Shown one piece after another: positions 9,993-23,200 of a stretch of DNA of 64,000 nt. Each line of letters opens with the position of its first letter. Within the stretch, counting starts at the first letter, position 1. The position numbers and the translations under genes were made by a program. The stretch is taken from contig CM063258.1 in NCBI GenBank assembly GCA_032158295.1, positions 3,058,001-3,122,000 of the forward strand. The letters are read 5' to 3'. The notes under the pieces were generated by a model that made no database searches, had not been told where the DNA came from, and saw only the letters and a program-made list of their open reading frames with translations. The stretch is from Pycnopodia helianthoides. Taxonomy: Eukaryota; Echinodermata; Asteroidea; Forcipulatida; Asteriidae.

Positions 9993-11138
9993 GCTCATTT
10001 GGATTGTTGATAAATCATGGATTATGAGGTTTGTTGGTTGTTTTTTTTGTTTTGTTTTTCGAGACAAAAAATGTAGATGCTAGTTACTTATTATTTTAGT
10101 TACGTTTCATTCCTAAGCTTGGAGCTTCGTCAGACTGGCAAATTAACCATGTCCAATGCTCAACTGCCTTTAATTAATTATTTTGATTGTTTGTAATACC
10201 ATAAAGAAAGGACATACATTAGTACTAACACTAATACAGTAATAGCAGAGGGCCACACCTCCACTTTGCGGTTTCTAAACTATCTCTAAGAATGATTTCG
10301 GGGAAGCCCCATCCATCAGTCACTTCGACTTTTCCTCGTTCGGCCCGCCTCCTCCCCGCCCCTGGCGCTCCGCCCCCTCACTCACGTGGAGCGTTCAACA
10401 CAATGTTTCACTTCTCCACTTTCTACACTTTGAAAGCTCCTAGCCTGATAAGATTTTATGAAAAAAAATTCTCGGTATTATCTTTTGTTCGAATCGACAA
10501 ACTATCGTGACTGATTCTGTTTGTGGTGAAAAGCCATTAAAATTATATTATTAGGCAATAAACAAAACCGGAAGTGGAAGTGACATCACCACGATGGCAT
10601 TAATCGTGCATTCCGTAAGGTAGTCTTGTTTCAAGATGTGTGCAATAAGTTTTGCCTTTTGTTAAATGTATTTTATAGTACAAAGAAAGATGCTGGTCTT
10701 GAAAACTTATCACAGCCACCTTGACTAAAGACTACTAATAGGCAATCACTTGTTGACGTTGTTGCATGCGGCGTTGGTATTCGTGTGTGTTTCGTATGCA
10801 ACAACACAGTGAGACTGGCATGCAGTGTATGCACCGACTGTTCCGAGCAAGAAGGAAGATTTGGATAGCTTTCATTTCATTAATTTTCTCTCACTTTGCA
10901 AAATCAATTGCTGACATTCACTCATTGACTGTGTGGAGCAACAATGTGTGTGGTTTAACCGTGACTACATACAGTAATTCGACCCACGTTTCAACACCTA
11001 GTTGATACTAAAAAAAGGCCGACTGTGCGAGAGTACGACAAGTGGTAGAACATCGAGCAGGCAAGGCACTTTCGACTAGACCGTGTAGAGACGCGCAGAG
11101 ACGGCGGATTGTTCCTCTGGGAGCACGGTCGGGAGAAT

Positions 11139-11262
11139 ATGCACACGTCACTTGGGGTGTTATTTGCTGGGACTTTGATTGGGATTTACATGCAGTGGAC
11201 GTGTGTTAACTCATATTCATTGGGTGGTACGGTGAGCAGTTTGCCAGTAAATGAAACAGAAG
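11139..11262 (+). CDS. MEGF9-like exon 1, signal peptide
   Basis: ATG at 11139 opens a hydrophobic leader ([14 protein letters not shown]) followed by a short polar stretch ending ETE. The donor AAG|GTAAAC leaves phase 1, exactly what exon 2 needs. Confidence 0.7.
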
Positions 11263-14200
11263 GTAAACATTTGTCTGTTGAGTGTTAAATCGTATTCAGT
11301 TGTTGAAATTTGATTTTTATTGTAAAATTTGATTTAAAATTAAATGCATACTAAAATTAGACTTTACACTCAGTCGTAGGCCTTGCCACTTCACTCGTTT
11401 TGACCTAAAACATTAAATCTTATTCATATCTTGGTAGAATCATGGTAAAATAAATTATGTTTTAATCAAATAAATTAAATAATAACATACACTATTTATT
11501 CATAGGCCTATATCATATGATATTTATTGAGTGAAAAAGTGCTGGCAGTCAGATTCAAAAAAAATACGTAGGTACTACTATAGCTAGAACAATTAAAAGC
11601 ACGGCTGACCCTGGGTATTTTTGTTTCTTTTCAAGGGAAGAAAATTAGAAATTACAGTTTTATAGAAATTAGTTATAAATTTGTTTGGAACCATTTACAA
11701 TGATGTATGACGATAGCGCGCGTGGAACTTTGGAGTGCACAATGTTTTGCACAACGAACATGCAGAAGATTGCTCAGGCCTGTAGTACGGAGATAGATGC
11801 ACACTGTACATGTATAGTCACGTACCAGACGCCCACTATACTGCGCTGTGTGTATAGTCACGTACCAGACTCTCACTATACTGCGCTGTGTGTCATTTTT
11901 GTTGCTGGGAGAAAAAAACAAGAACAACAACAACCTAGGTCTACCTATCCTATTTTTTCTGGCCCGTTACGCCAACGTAACATTTTTAGGCCCTAGTGGG
12001 CTACCTACCTACATGTACTTTCTCTCCTGTGATCACACAAAATTAACGCAAGTCAGCCAGCAGCAAATATTCACTTGAATCCCTGCACTTACCCTATTCT
12101 TTTACCAGTGACAGTCCAATGGACGAAGAAAATAAAGCAGATTTCTCTGAGAAGGTCCATATTAACAGATAACTTGATCTGCAGAATATTTTGTTGAGTT
12201 GCCAGCATTGATATAGGCCTACAAGGGTGTATACAAGCACAACACAATCAATGTGAACAAGGAAGCATTCAAAAGAACTAAATCCGGTTTATTGTTGACT
12301 TACGCTCACCAAAACTCATCGGAGTTCTAAGACTAGAAGTATGACTGTGTTCAAATCTCCAACAAAGGGAAGAATATTTTTTACAAAATTGCTGTTTTGT
12401 CTTCTAATTTTTGTTTTAAATGTACTCTGTCTACATGTACATGTACATTAAAATTCATCATAGTCAGACATTGACACTACACCTACACGGCCAACCAGAA
12501 ATGGGGCCCCCTTCGTCAAAATAAGGTACACGTTCATTATAACCTACTTTCCATGGTTTCATCACAATTTTACCTTGAAATGGCATAGGGGTGACGTTGG
12601 TCCTTTTATTTTTTAAAGGCCTTTTGTTTGTGTATTTAATTTCTCTTCATACAAAAGATGTAATGAACAATTTCTTCCTTCAGATTGTTTGTGCAACCCC
12701 GCTGGCTCGCTAAGCCCGCATTGCAGCAATGAAACAGCATCGTGCATCTGCAAGCCCGGGTACCGGGGACCTAACTGCACGGACTGTCTAAATGGCTACT
12801 TTCACCACAGCAACGGAAGTACCGAGTGCATCACATGCCGGTGTGACCGGACGGGGTCCTTGGACAACAAGTGTGACAGGTAATGAATTCATTATAACTA
12901 GTTACCTTGGCAACGGGAAGAATTTCAAATCAATACAGGAATTTCTCTCGTAAGGAAAACAAAATTCTTTATGAACGTTCAGAAAAAACTTTAGAATTGA
13001 AGATAAGACAGGCCCAACTGAAGATGGGACCGGCCCAACTGAAGATGGGACTGGCCCAACTGAAGATGGGACAGGCCCAACCGAAGATGGGACAGGCCCA
13101 ACTGATGTTGGAAGACAAGCCCATCTTGATTGTACTTTCAACTGCTGGACAGCTGTTGACACAGTTACTCCAGTTGTGGTGTAACATTCACACACCCGTG
13201 TTTTGTGGTCGGCCACTTTTTTCAGGAAACGCACAGTCACCACAGGTATCATGTGTCAGATGCTTTGTGTATTTAACACATGTTCACTGTGCATTATTGT
13301 TGCAGGGTTTAGTATCAAAAGGAAACTGAAAATAATCAAGGTTTTGGACTATTCTCTTTTTACTGGGTTGTTGTTCGTGGAATTTTTATGGTGGAAAAGG
13401 TTGTTGCTGGTCAGCTTTCCAGACAAATAATTATGTGGTGGTTAGGGAAATAGTTGGATGTAAATTCACTTGTCAGAGTGGCAACATTTTCCTCGGCTCT
13501 GTTGTGTCTTTCCAGTGTGAATACAAGCCAAACATTTCACCAGGATTTCACTGCCCTTGTGTCTGTTTGGTTGCCCTCGTGTTTGTTTGGTTGCCCTCTG
13601 TGCGTGTGCACAGTTACTAGTTTTTACAATTATTAAAATTAGACGTTGCAACCCTCCTACTCTCGGTACCATTTTCCAGCGAGTTGACAAACCATTTGAG
13701 ACCCTCTACACGTACTGCATACTACACGTGCATGGCATATCTTACAGTGGCACTAATATAGTATTATTATGGAGCAATTCCTCCATGCTAATAATGCACA
13801 GAACTGCAGTGTCTTGATGCATATTTTTGCAGGCTGGCATGATGTACATTCATAGCAGATCGGGGAAATATTTAGGGGAAAAAATGTGCCTTTGTAAAAT
13901 ATGGAATATGGCACACAGTCAGAGCATGGTCAGAGTACGACAAATGATACCCAGATTTGTATTTTGAAAAAATTAGAGATGTAGAATAACAAGCCATTTG
14001 CAGGACTTTTAAAATAGCTGCCACCCACTGCTTGTTATTCTGTATTTGTTTTCAAGACATATCCTGATGGCTTTTACAGCCGTTTTTCTCGTGTCATACT
14101 TTGACTGTGTGCCATAGAAATTAGAATCAAAGCTCATTAATTAAAGGCACAACCCGTTCCCTTCCGTACTATCATTCAAAAACATGAATGACCAAAATGG

Positions 14201-17200
14201 TTAGAGGGGGAGGGGGGTGGTACTCCAAGAAATACATTACCATCTAAACTTACATGGTAAGGAGCACCTGAGAGCTGCTGATAGTATAAAACATTGTGAG
14301 AAACGACTCCCACTGTAGTAATGTAGTTTTGGAGAAAGAGGTAATTTCTCACTGAAATGTTTGAATCTGAGAAAGGCTTTTTCAATTTGAAGGCACACAG
14401 TTCTATGCAACAAGGGTTTTTTTCTTTCACAAAATTTCTTGCAAAATCAAGATGACCAATTGAGCCCAAGTTTTCACAGGCTTATTATTTCATGCTTATG
14501 TTGGGATACACCAAGTGAGGATACTAGTCTTTGACAAATTTACCAAAGTATATATCCTGCCTTTTATGATAGTAGTTTGGAGTTTGCCCATCGACTTACA
14601 ATACATGCCTTGCCTAACGCGTATTCAGTTTACACAGGAAATTTGATGGCATATCTATGCGAGTACCAGTAACATTGTAACAACTATGTAGTTTTTATTG
14701 GCCCCACTATACAATGCAAACATGCATTGACAGACGACTGACAGTAAACAAGAGTAAGCTGAGCATGTTTGCAATTGAACTGTATTGGAAGACATAGGCT
14801 AGAACGCTGTCATCTTTTCAAAACGTAGCCTACTAGACAATACAACAGGTGAATTTAACCAATTATGAGACCGTGTACACATCTATAGCCTAATGTATAC
14901 CCAATTACCTGCAGAATTTGAAGTGATTTTATCATAACTAGAAACATAAAAGCAAGGCTTTGTGAGTGCTATTGCCAATAAATTTCCTCACAACAGAAAC
15001 CATGTTTTTTTTTCCTCATGAATTTGTACAGTACATGAAATACCCAAACAATCTTGGTCCAAATTCATTCTCCGCATATACAATGGTGCACTGTATGGCA
15101 CATAATTTAATCGGCTGTTCACCGCATATTTTCGCAGTAAGCAGGGCTGTGGATTTGGGCCCAGCTTACAATGAAACCCAACCTCCCCCTACCCATCAGT
15201 ATCGGAGTGCCCATGCATGTTTTGTTTGATTCTGGTGACAGGTGGACTGAGTACTTTTACATTGACATAATCAGATTCCAACAGTTTTGGTTTTGAGCTG
15301 CCATGCGGATTGAATTTTGTTAGACGGAAGAAGGATTCTAGAAATTACTCAAGGGAGTCGGGGTTTGTAAACTTAACCTAGACTCGGGGACCAGTCGCTG
15401 TGATAGCGTAACAGCTCTACCACGACTCTCGCGATACTGTCTGGGGGAGACTGCCCTCGCGAGACTGCTGCTCTCGCCTGAGGCTGCTGGTTCCCGACGC
15501 CGTAGCTAGTCGCAATGAGCAGTAAACTCGTGGGGGTGGGGGCCAAGCAGTCTCGAGAGAACAGCACCGGTGGCGCAAGATCCACGGAGAGAGTCAGTAC
15601 ACTATTAAAACCGCAACGATGACTTGTCCACTAGTCTAGTTTACATAATGTACACTTCAGGCAAGTGGAAGCATTGTCCATTCTGTATACCTGCACACAG
15701 TACATGTACAATGTACATGTAGTTTTCTACCAGAATTTGAAATTGAGCTCGGGCTGATAGGGTTAGAGCTTTTAGTATGACTGGTGGCCTTTCACTTTTG
15801 CTCATTGCTGTCGTTTCCTACATGATGTAATGGGACTCGGTTTTCTCTGGCTCAGGCCCAACACCATGACATAGTTTAAAGGAACATTACAGAATTGGTT
15901 TTTGCTAACAAAACAGTTGCTGGCAGTGTAAACACTTTATGTAATCCGCCATATAAATAAACTGACAAACCTGTGGAAGTTTGAGATTGATCGGCCATCT
16001 GGGTCACGAGAAAATAGTGAAAAACCGATTACACATTTGCATGAAATAGATTCAAAAAATGAATAAAACCTCACTGGGCGATAAACTCCAATCGGAAAAT
16101 TAGTTTATTCATTTCTCATCAAATATGGCATTTCAGACAAAAATATTTAAGGGATGTTTTCTACTATCATCATTCATCATTAGACCGTGTAAGTTTTATG
16201 TAAATCTGTGATCAAAAAGTATATTTTACAAGTTTTTTTCTTACCAATTCTGTAATGTTCCTTTAAACAAAAATTTGCCCTGATGAGCTTGAGTACATGT
16301 TGCAAAAAAGTTCCCGCAGACATGAAAGCTGATGCTTCTATCGGGACCCCTCCCCTCATTCGCAGCGTCATTTCCTCTCGGTAGCCGCAGCTCACGCTCG
16401 CTTGTTTTTTCCCCTTTAAATTACGCGACAATTGATACTTCAATTAGATCAGTTGCATGTTCAAAAGTTAAAACATGTGTTCTGCTATGACTGTACAAGG
16501 GACAGCCCTTAACATACACTGTTACAATGTACATGCGACAATCCATCACTCTGTGCTTTTTCACATGGGTTGCTTTACAATGCTTAAAGGGAGGGTATAC
16601 CTTTGGTAATTTACTCCAAAAATTAATGACCCTAAAAAAACTCACTTGGTAAGAGGCACTGCAGCTGTTGATAATGTATAACATTTTGAGAATCAATTCC
16701 CTTCTAAGGAATGTGGTTTTAGAGCGAGGGATTCAAAAACATTTCAATCTGATTTAACATTTCTGCATGAAATGTTTCTCATAAATGTATTCCAATCAAG
16801 GATTATTCTTCCTGCAAAGACATAACCGCTCAAGATTTTCGTCGATATCTCAAAAATGCTACCATCTTTTGAAATGAAATTTTCACAGGTAATAGTTTTA
16901 TTGTATGGATTAAAAACAATCGGAATACTCTGCCTCTGCATTGTTTCACTCAATCAGTTGTGTTCTAGTAAGCTTAATTATGTTGTCCAAAGGTTTTTAC
17001 ATCCAACCTGGCAGTTGTCCCCCTTACCTACACTCTCCCCAATTACACCCTCCCCCCTCTACACAGGCCAGGGACTACCAAACACCTTTATTTTAAATGG
17101 AGAAAAATGACACATTTTCACCATATAAGGAGCATTTACTGCGTTTTGGAGGATGATGGCCCACACCCCCCAAAACCTGCTGTCCCACATATTTATGTTT

Positions 17201-20200
17201 TGAGGCTTTAAAAAACAAATACAAATTGACTCAAGCGTGATTGAAACATGACTGCAACCTCGGGGGTTGATGTACCGATGCTCTCGTTATTGTTGTCACT
17301 TTCCCTGGAACCTTAATTTCACTCTCATCACATCCCCCCCCCCCCCCCGTATCAAATGATTTGTGTTGTAAACAGTAGTATTATGATAACGTTTCTGCAA
17401 GTGCAAGTATTTTCCAGGACAGCTATGAGTTACACCACAAGGCCTCTCCATTGCACCTATTTAATCGCATTTCCTCTGGCCAATTCAATTCTCCTCATTT
17501 CCGCGAGGCACCCACCCCTCCTTAGCTTTCATAGAAATGTCGGCTAAACAGCACATGTGTGCTAATCCGAGATCTTCTGCCTGCAGGAAAGGGTATTAAG
17601 GAGCAACAGAACGGCAACTCCGAGGGGAGATGACAGTAGTTAATGAACTATAAGTTGGCACTTTTGTGTTGTGGATTTTCATCCTTTTTGCAGGTCCTGA
17701 AATTGATGCACATGTAGTACACTGTAGGCTATCGTGTACTACAGTTTGGGTGATTGCTTTGTGTTCCGATTACCCATGGTGATATACAGGTCAGGGTGAG
17801 AGTTTGGGGTTAGGATTAGGAAAATACATTGGGGTGTCTGAACATAGGGGTGTCTGAACATGCATGTAGGGGTGTCAGAACATAGGGGTGTCTCAGCACA
17901 TCATTGTATTTACACCTTTTTTGGCACATCCATTGAGTTTTTGTTTGTGATCGGCACCCTGAGTTCTTGCTGCACCGGCCGATAGGTCATCGGCCACCAA
18001 ACTCCTAGTTAAGCCTTCAAGGCTGCAAGAAGGAGGAACCCACTGAAGACTGAAGGGGTGTTGGAACATAGGGGTGTCAGAACGTAGGGGTGTCTGGACG
18101 CAGGGAAAATGTGCCAAACGCGCCACTTTTTAATTTACATTGACTTCTGTAGCTGTACTTTTTGCATAGCTTAGAATGGCACAATACGCGGGAGTTACAA
18201 TGTAGAAAAGCGCATTACGCAGAGTGTGGTATGAGCCGTGCAATATAGGTTTGATTGGCAGCATATTGCGCCACCGCACATTGTAAACCATTACATTGTG
18301 CTATAAATGCAAAGGTCTCATACTTCAAAACGTAGCTCCACATACATGGCAGGTAAAAATACTGAGCGCTTTGTATCCTTTGGCAAAAGGCGCTATATAA
18401 ATACAGTTATTATTATTATATCACACTCAGAATTGAAGATTCAAGCCTGCTTGAAGATATTAAGAACCTCGTAGTTTTTTATTCTTCTCACTTTGATTCC
18501 GGTCAGACTGTAAAAAAAAAAAAATTCTGGTCCAGTGAATATTCTGAGCGACAAGCCCCGAGCTCTTGTGGATGTTCCCCCCAAATTTGAGCCCAAATTA
18601 TCATTACACGAATGGTCCGATACCTTTTCATGTAATGGTAATTTAGTAGCCACTGTTGCTGGTACGAGGAACATGACAGAGATTACGGCAGCACGAACAA
18701 GGTTTCATTTTACTGCACTACAGACTAGTTCTGCCAAGGGAGACGCGATATCCAGGAAACAGATCGCGTGATGCTGGTTGATAAGCAACACAGAGAGGAA
18801 ACATGGTCCGGATTGATAATGGCCGATAGCGTCTTTGTTGTTCATGTTGCGAGATCCGAGGAGGGGATGACGAGTATTAAGGTGGCGTGCCAAGTTACGG
18901 GGGGGGACTTTGATTCATCAATTACAGACACAATCCTCTGGTGTACGTGACGTCGGAGATCTGGCCCGATTTCATGTTAGCCTTAAAAGCACATGATGTG
19001 TATAACATTGGTAATTTTCAAAGACTAGTATCCGCACTTAATGTGACCCAACATATGGATGGTGGGGGGAGTCAAAAGAAATAACTGAAATCGAAATTCA
19101 GTTTTCAATGAGAATAGTAGAAAGAGCAAAACTTAAGGGGGGAAAAATCCCCAACAGGCCTCTTAAGGCTCTTCCAGATCCTTTGTCATGTATGCCCTGT
19201 CCAGTACTACTATCGGTCAGCCTTGCTCTAATTAGCCAACCTCTGCGCCTGAGCAGGAAGAATGGCATGAATTTCCTCCTCTGTTGAATTACAAAGTTGC
19301 TTACTGGATGCCAGGAAATGCCATTGAAAATCCTGAGCTGGGAGAAAAATTGATCTGAAATATCTGCTTCATGATTTGAGGCATCATTTTGTTCTTCCAT
19401 ATCAAATAGCCTGTCAATTATTTGAAAAAAAGATCAACATTTTAAAACTTTGATTGTTCGGAATGGCCCCCCAACAGAGGGCACAAGCTGTTGCACTTTT
19501 CTTCTGATGAAAATTTGAGATTGGTGGTACATTTTTGTAAAATGAAAAAACAATAGTGATAGAGCATCATGAAATCATGGGGACCTAAAAGTACAGGTTA
19601 TATGGGCCGTTGAGTTCTCATGATCTGATTGCCATGCTGAATTTTTTGGGAACAGCCATAAAACCCTTTACAGGGATAAGAAAATGTTGGACCTTTAATT
19701 GTTTTAACTGAACTCTGACTTTTTAAAAAGTCTGCCAGGTGGGAAAAAGTAGCTGTAGTTTCTTCTGATGAAGAAATCATGCTCTTTGATGTACTTCTCT
19801 AGCTCTGAGGATACTGTTACCAAAAGCTTGAAATCTATCACCCAGTGGTTTATGGAGGGGCTCTAAGGTCAAATTCAGTTTTCTGATCCACGCATTTTTT
19901 CCAGTAGATAGTGTCCCAACCTCACGTTATAATGGTGTAACATGCCAAGTGTTTGATACCCTTCAAGTGCAATTTTCTGTCGAAATCCAAGAACGTTCGA
20001 TGACGTCACATTTCAAATATGTATTCTGTACATTTTTTGTAGAGAGAACTTTCAGTTCATTCCTGAATTTTGTTGATTCAAACAATGGCATTAAATTTGA
20101 CCTTTTGACTGGCGCAAAAAATTCCCCTTTGGAATGTACAGACATATTTGTTTTTTGCTGTCCGATGATGTCATGTTTCAAATTTCGCTCTGAAAGAGTA

Positions 20201-23200
20201 TCAAACAAAACCACTTTTTACACCATTTTAATGTGAGGTTAGAGACTTGTATTTCCCCCCCCCCCCCACTTACATGAGGGACTCTATCTATTGGAAAATT
20301 AGTTCATCACAAAACTCAATTTGATCTTGGAGACCCTCTAAGCTCTAAAATACATTCTAAAATTTGGATCCTAGTCTGGTTGACTGGTTCCAGACCTTTT
20401 TGTCAGATATGACTCTCACCTCTGCTTTTAAAGGAATCACACATCATGCAAAATGCTAATTGAGGTACCAGGGGTCGATTTCACAAAACTCTTCCTAACT
20501 TAGGACTAGTCCTAGGCAATGCTAAGAGATAGGACTAGTCCTAAGTTAGGACCAGTACTTAGGACTAGTCCTATCTCTTAGCATTGCCTAAGACTAGTCC
20601 TAAGTTAGGAAGAGTTTTGTGAAATCGACCCCAGTAGCAATAATATCCAAGGGGGGCATGGCTGTCCACTAAAATACAGCATTGAAAGAAAGTTGTTACA
20701 CAGCTCTCTGTGAAATTCCAATCATTTTCACACCGTGTGTTAAAACGACTTAAAAAGGTCCTGCTTTCAAAAATGCCTGGAATTCACCGGGGCAATTTAA
20801 AACGAGATTCCCCAACTAGATGTTGTTTTTATAATGAAGGTGAAGTCATTAGCAATCCACGGTGAAATGAAACAGGGGGTTTAGGCTAAAGCTGGTTGAG
20901 AGACATTCACACAGGGCTTTCTTGGCGGTCGGATACGTGGAGGGAAAACAGGTTTTTCAATTCGGAGGGTTCGGTTTTCTTTCCTTCCATGGTTGAAATG
21001 GAAAGCTTCAAACTGTAGTTTTCTATGTCATGGATTTTATCTTGTTTAAAGGAACATTGCAGAATTGGTTTTTGCTAACAAAACAGTTGCTGGCAGTGTC
21101 AACACTTTATGTAATCCACCATATACATAAACTGACAAACATGTAGAAGTTTGAGATCGATTGGCCATCTGGGTCACGAGAAAATAGTGAAAAACCGATT
21201 ACACGTTTGCATGAAATCATATAGATTCAACTAATGAATAAAACGCTCACTGACATGACTGAGCGATAAACTCCAATCGGAAAATTAGTTTATTCATTCC
21301 TCATCAAATATGGCATTTCAGACAGAAATATTTCAAGGACTGTTTTCTACTATCATCATCATTAGACTGTGTAAGTTTTATGTAAATCTGTGATCAAAAA
21401 GTATATTTTACAAGTTTTTTTTCTTACCAATTCTGTAATGTTCCTTTAAAACGAGTGGAGTCTGGAAGGGCACACCTTTTTTTTGATGAATATTTTGTTT
21501 AAAACTTGTGCCCTTCCCTGGACGGTCTCCCTGGACGGTTTTTCAGTGACAAGCCAGCAGGACCAATCAGCTTGTCACATCACTTGTCCAACAGCAGGGC
21601 TAGAATTTGGGGGAAAACCCACAAGACCGTTGGGCTTGTAGCTCAAAATATTTACTGGACCAGAACTTTGAGTACAAGACCAGAATTGAAGTGAGAAGAA
21701 AAAATGCCTACACATGATAATAATTGAACTGTTTGAATTTTAAAAAGCACTAAGAGAAGATTTATCTCATTTTGTATACTATGGGTAAGTAGTCTTCAAT
21801 AATCAACAGATTTATATTTATCAGACTGAAAGTCAACATTTGAACACAAACACAAAACCATGAGTTTACTGAGTTTTACCGATGCTAAAATCACTGGCCT
21901 CGGGCCAGTGGGCCAGTGGTCCAGTGTAAAATTCGAGCCCTGAACAGCTTGTTTACTTGTCCATTATTTCGTATGAAATAATAAAGAGCTCTTCAACACT
22001 GAACTAGCCTGCCGGACCACTTTGACAGAATTTTAAGCGGTCCTTAGGTATTTTACCTGGCCAACAGACCTTTGTTGAGGGAGAAGGCTGACCTACAGTA
22101 TAGCCAACCCATGCGCCGCACTTACACACATGGGCGTCAATCCTGGGGGGGGGAGACACAGGGGGACACGCCCCCACTTTTTGAAGGGTGGGGGACACTA
22201 TATCAAATGTCCCCAGGTTTTTTAAATCTTTAGGGGGACTTTAGTATTGTGCTATCTCCAGACTATTAGTTCTAAACTCTTGTAGCTCTTCAAGTTGTAA
22301 GCAAGAGGACTTAAACAGGCCACTGTCTACTGTATGTTTACTTACGGCGATGCGCTGTCTGTAAAGCTTAACCCCATAGACCATGTTACATTTGTTTACA
22401 GAGTGGTGACCTCGTACATTATAATGCTATTCCTGACGGGCAAGATGCTACACAAGCTCAATGGGAAAATTGATATTTTGTGTCATAATTTTCACATAAA
22501 TTTAAAATTTACAAAAGCAACAGCTGCACAGCTTTTGAGATGTCCCCCCCCCCCTTTCTTTATATCAAAAGTGGAGTAAAATCAGACAGTGCGATCTCCA
22601 TAAAACATCAGATTTGTTGTATTCTTCCATTGAGCTGTGTACAAATGTGCCCGCCGGAAGTCCAGGCTCTGTGGTTTTTTTGTAAACATGTGATGTCAAG
22701 GGTCACATCGTCTACACAGACCAATCCATTTCAGTTCAATTTGTCCTGCGCCAGTGTTTTCCCCGGCATTACTGGGACACTTTGATGCGCATTAGGCAAA
22801 GGCTTTAAACTCCCGTCACGCTGGTGTCATCTGTCTTGTACAGTTGTTGAAGACATCATTGGTCGGAGATCCCCCATTGTGCGTAAAACATTAACGCTAG
22901 GCGTTTTTTTGTGCCCAGTAATGGTGAAAAACACTTGTGCAGAACATCCCAAATGGATTGGTCTAGATACGTACATGTATAGACCTTTTCATTGTTGATG
23001 AACAAACCACGCTGGTTGGCATGGACGGCCGAATATTAGCAAAACATTCAATCTTGTTAAAAGAAGGTTGTGACCAAATTCAACATTTCTGCAAACTTTC
23101 AATTAACGAAAATACATCCCATGATTGGTTGCTTTGTTTCAAACAAATTCAACTCTATTTTGGGGGTATTTGTGTAACATTTTTACCAACTCTGCCAATC

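Larger units (their letters stand above)
9081..11138. other. Divergent intergenic region between pseudo-SDR and MEGF9-like genes
   Basis: This 2-kb stretch separates two start codons on opposite strands and presumably holds both promoters. No TATA box could be tied to either start. It holds G/C homopolymer runs at 9601-9664 and a truncated family A MITE at 9792-9992. No coding exon is supported. Confidence 0.5.

Noticed and set aside
12907..13329. 140-codon plus-strand frame and its minus-strand partner after MEGF9-like exon 2
   Set aside because: Driven by the 21-bp array; exon 2 joins exon 3 in correct phase without it, splitting one laminin-EGF module cleanly.
18535..18771. 78-codon frame
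   Set aside because: Begins in a dispersed repeat also present near 25925; no domain or splice support.
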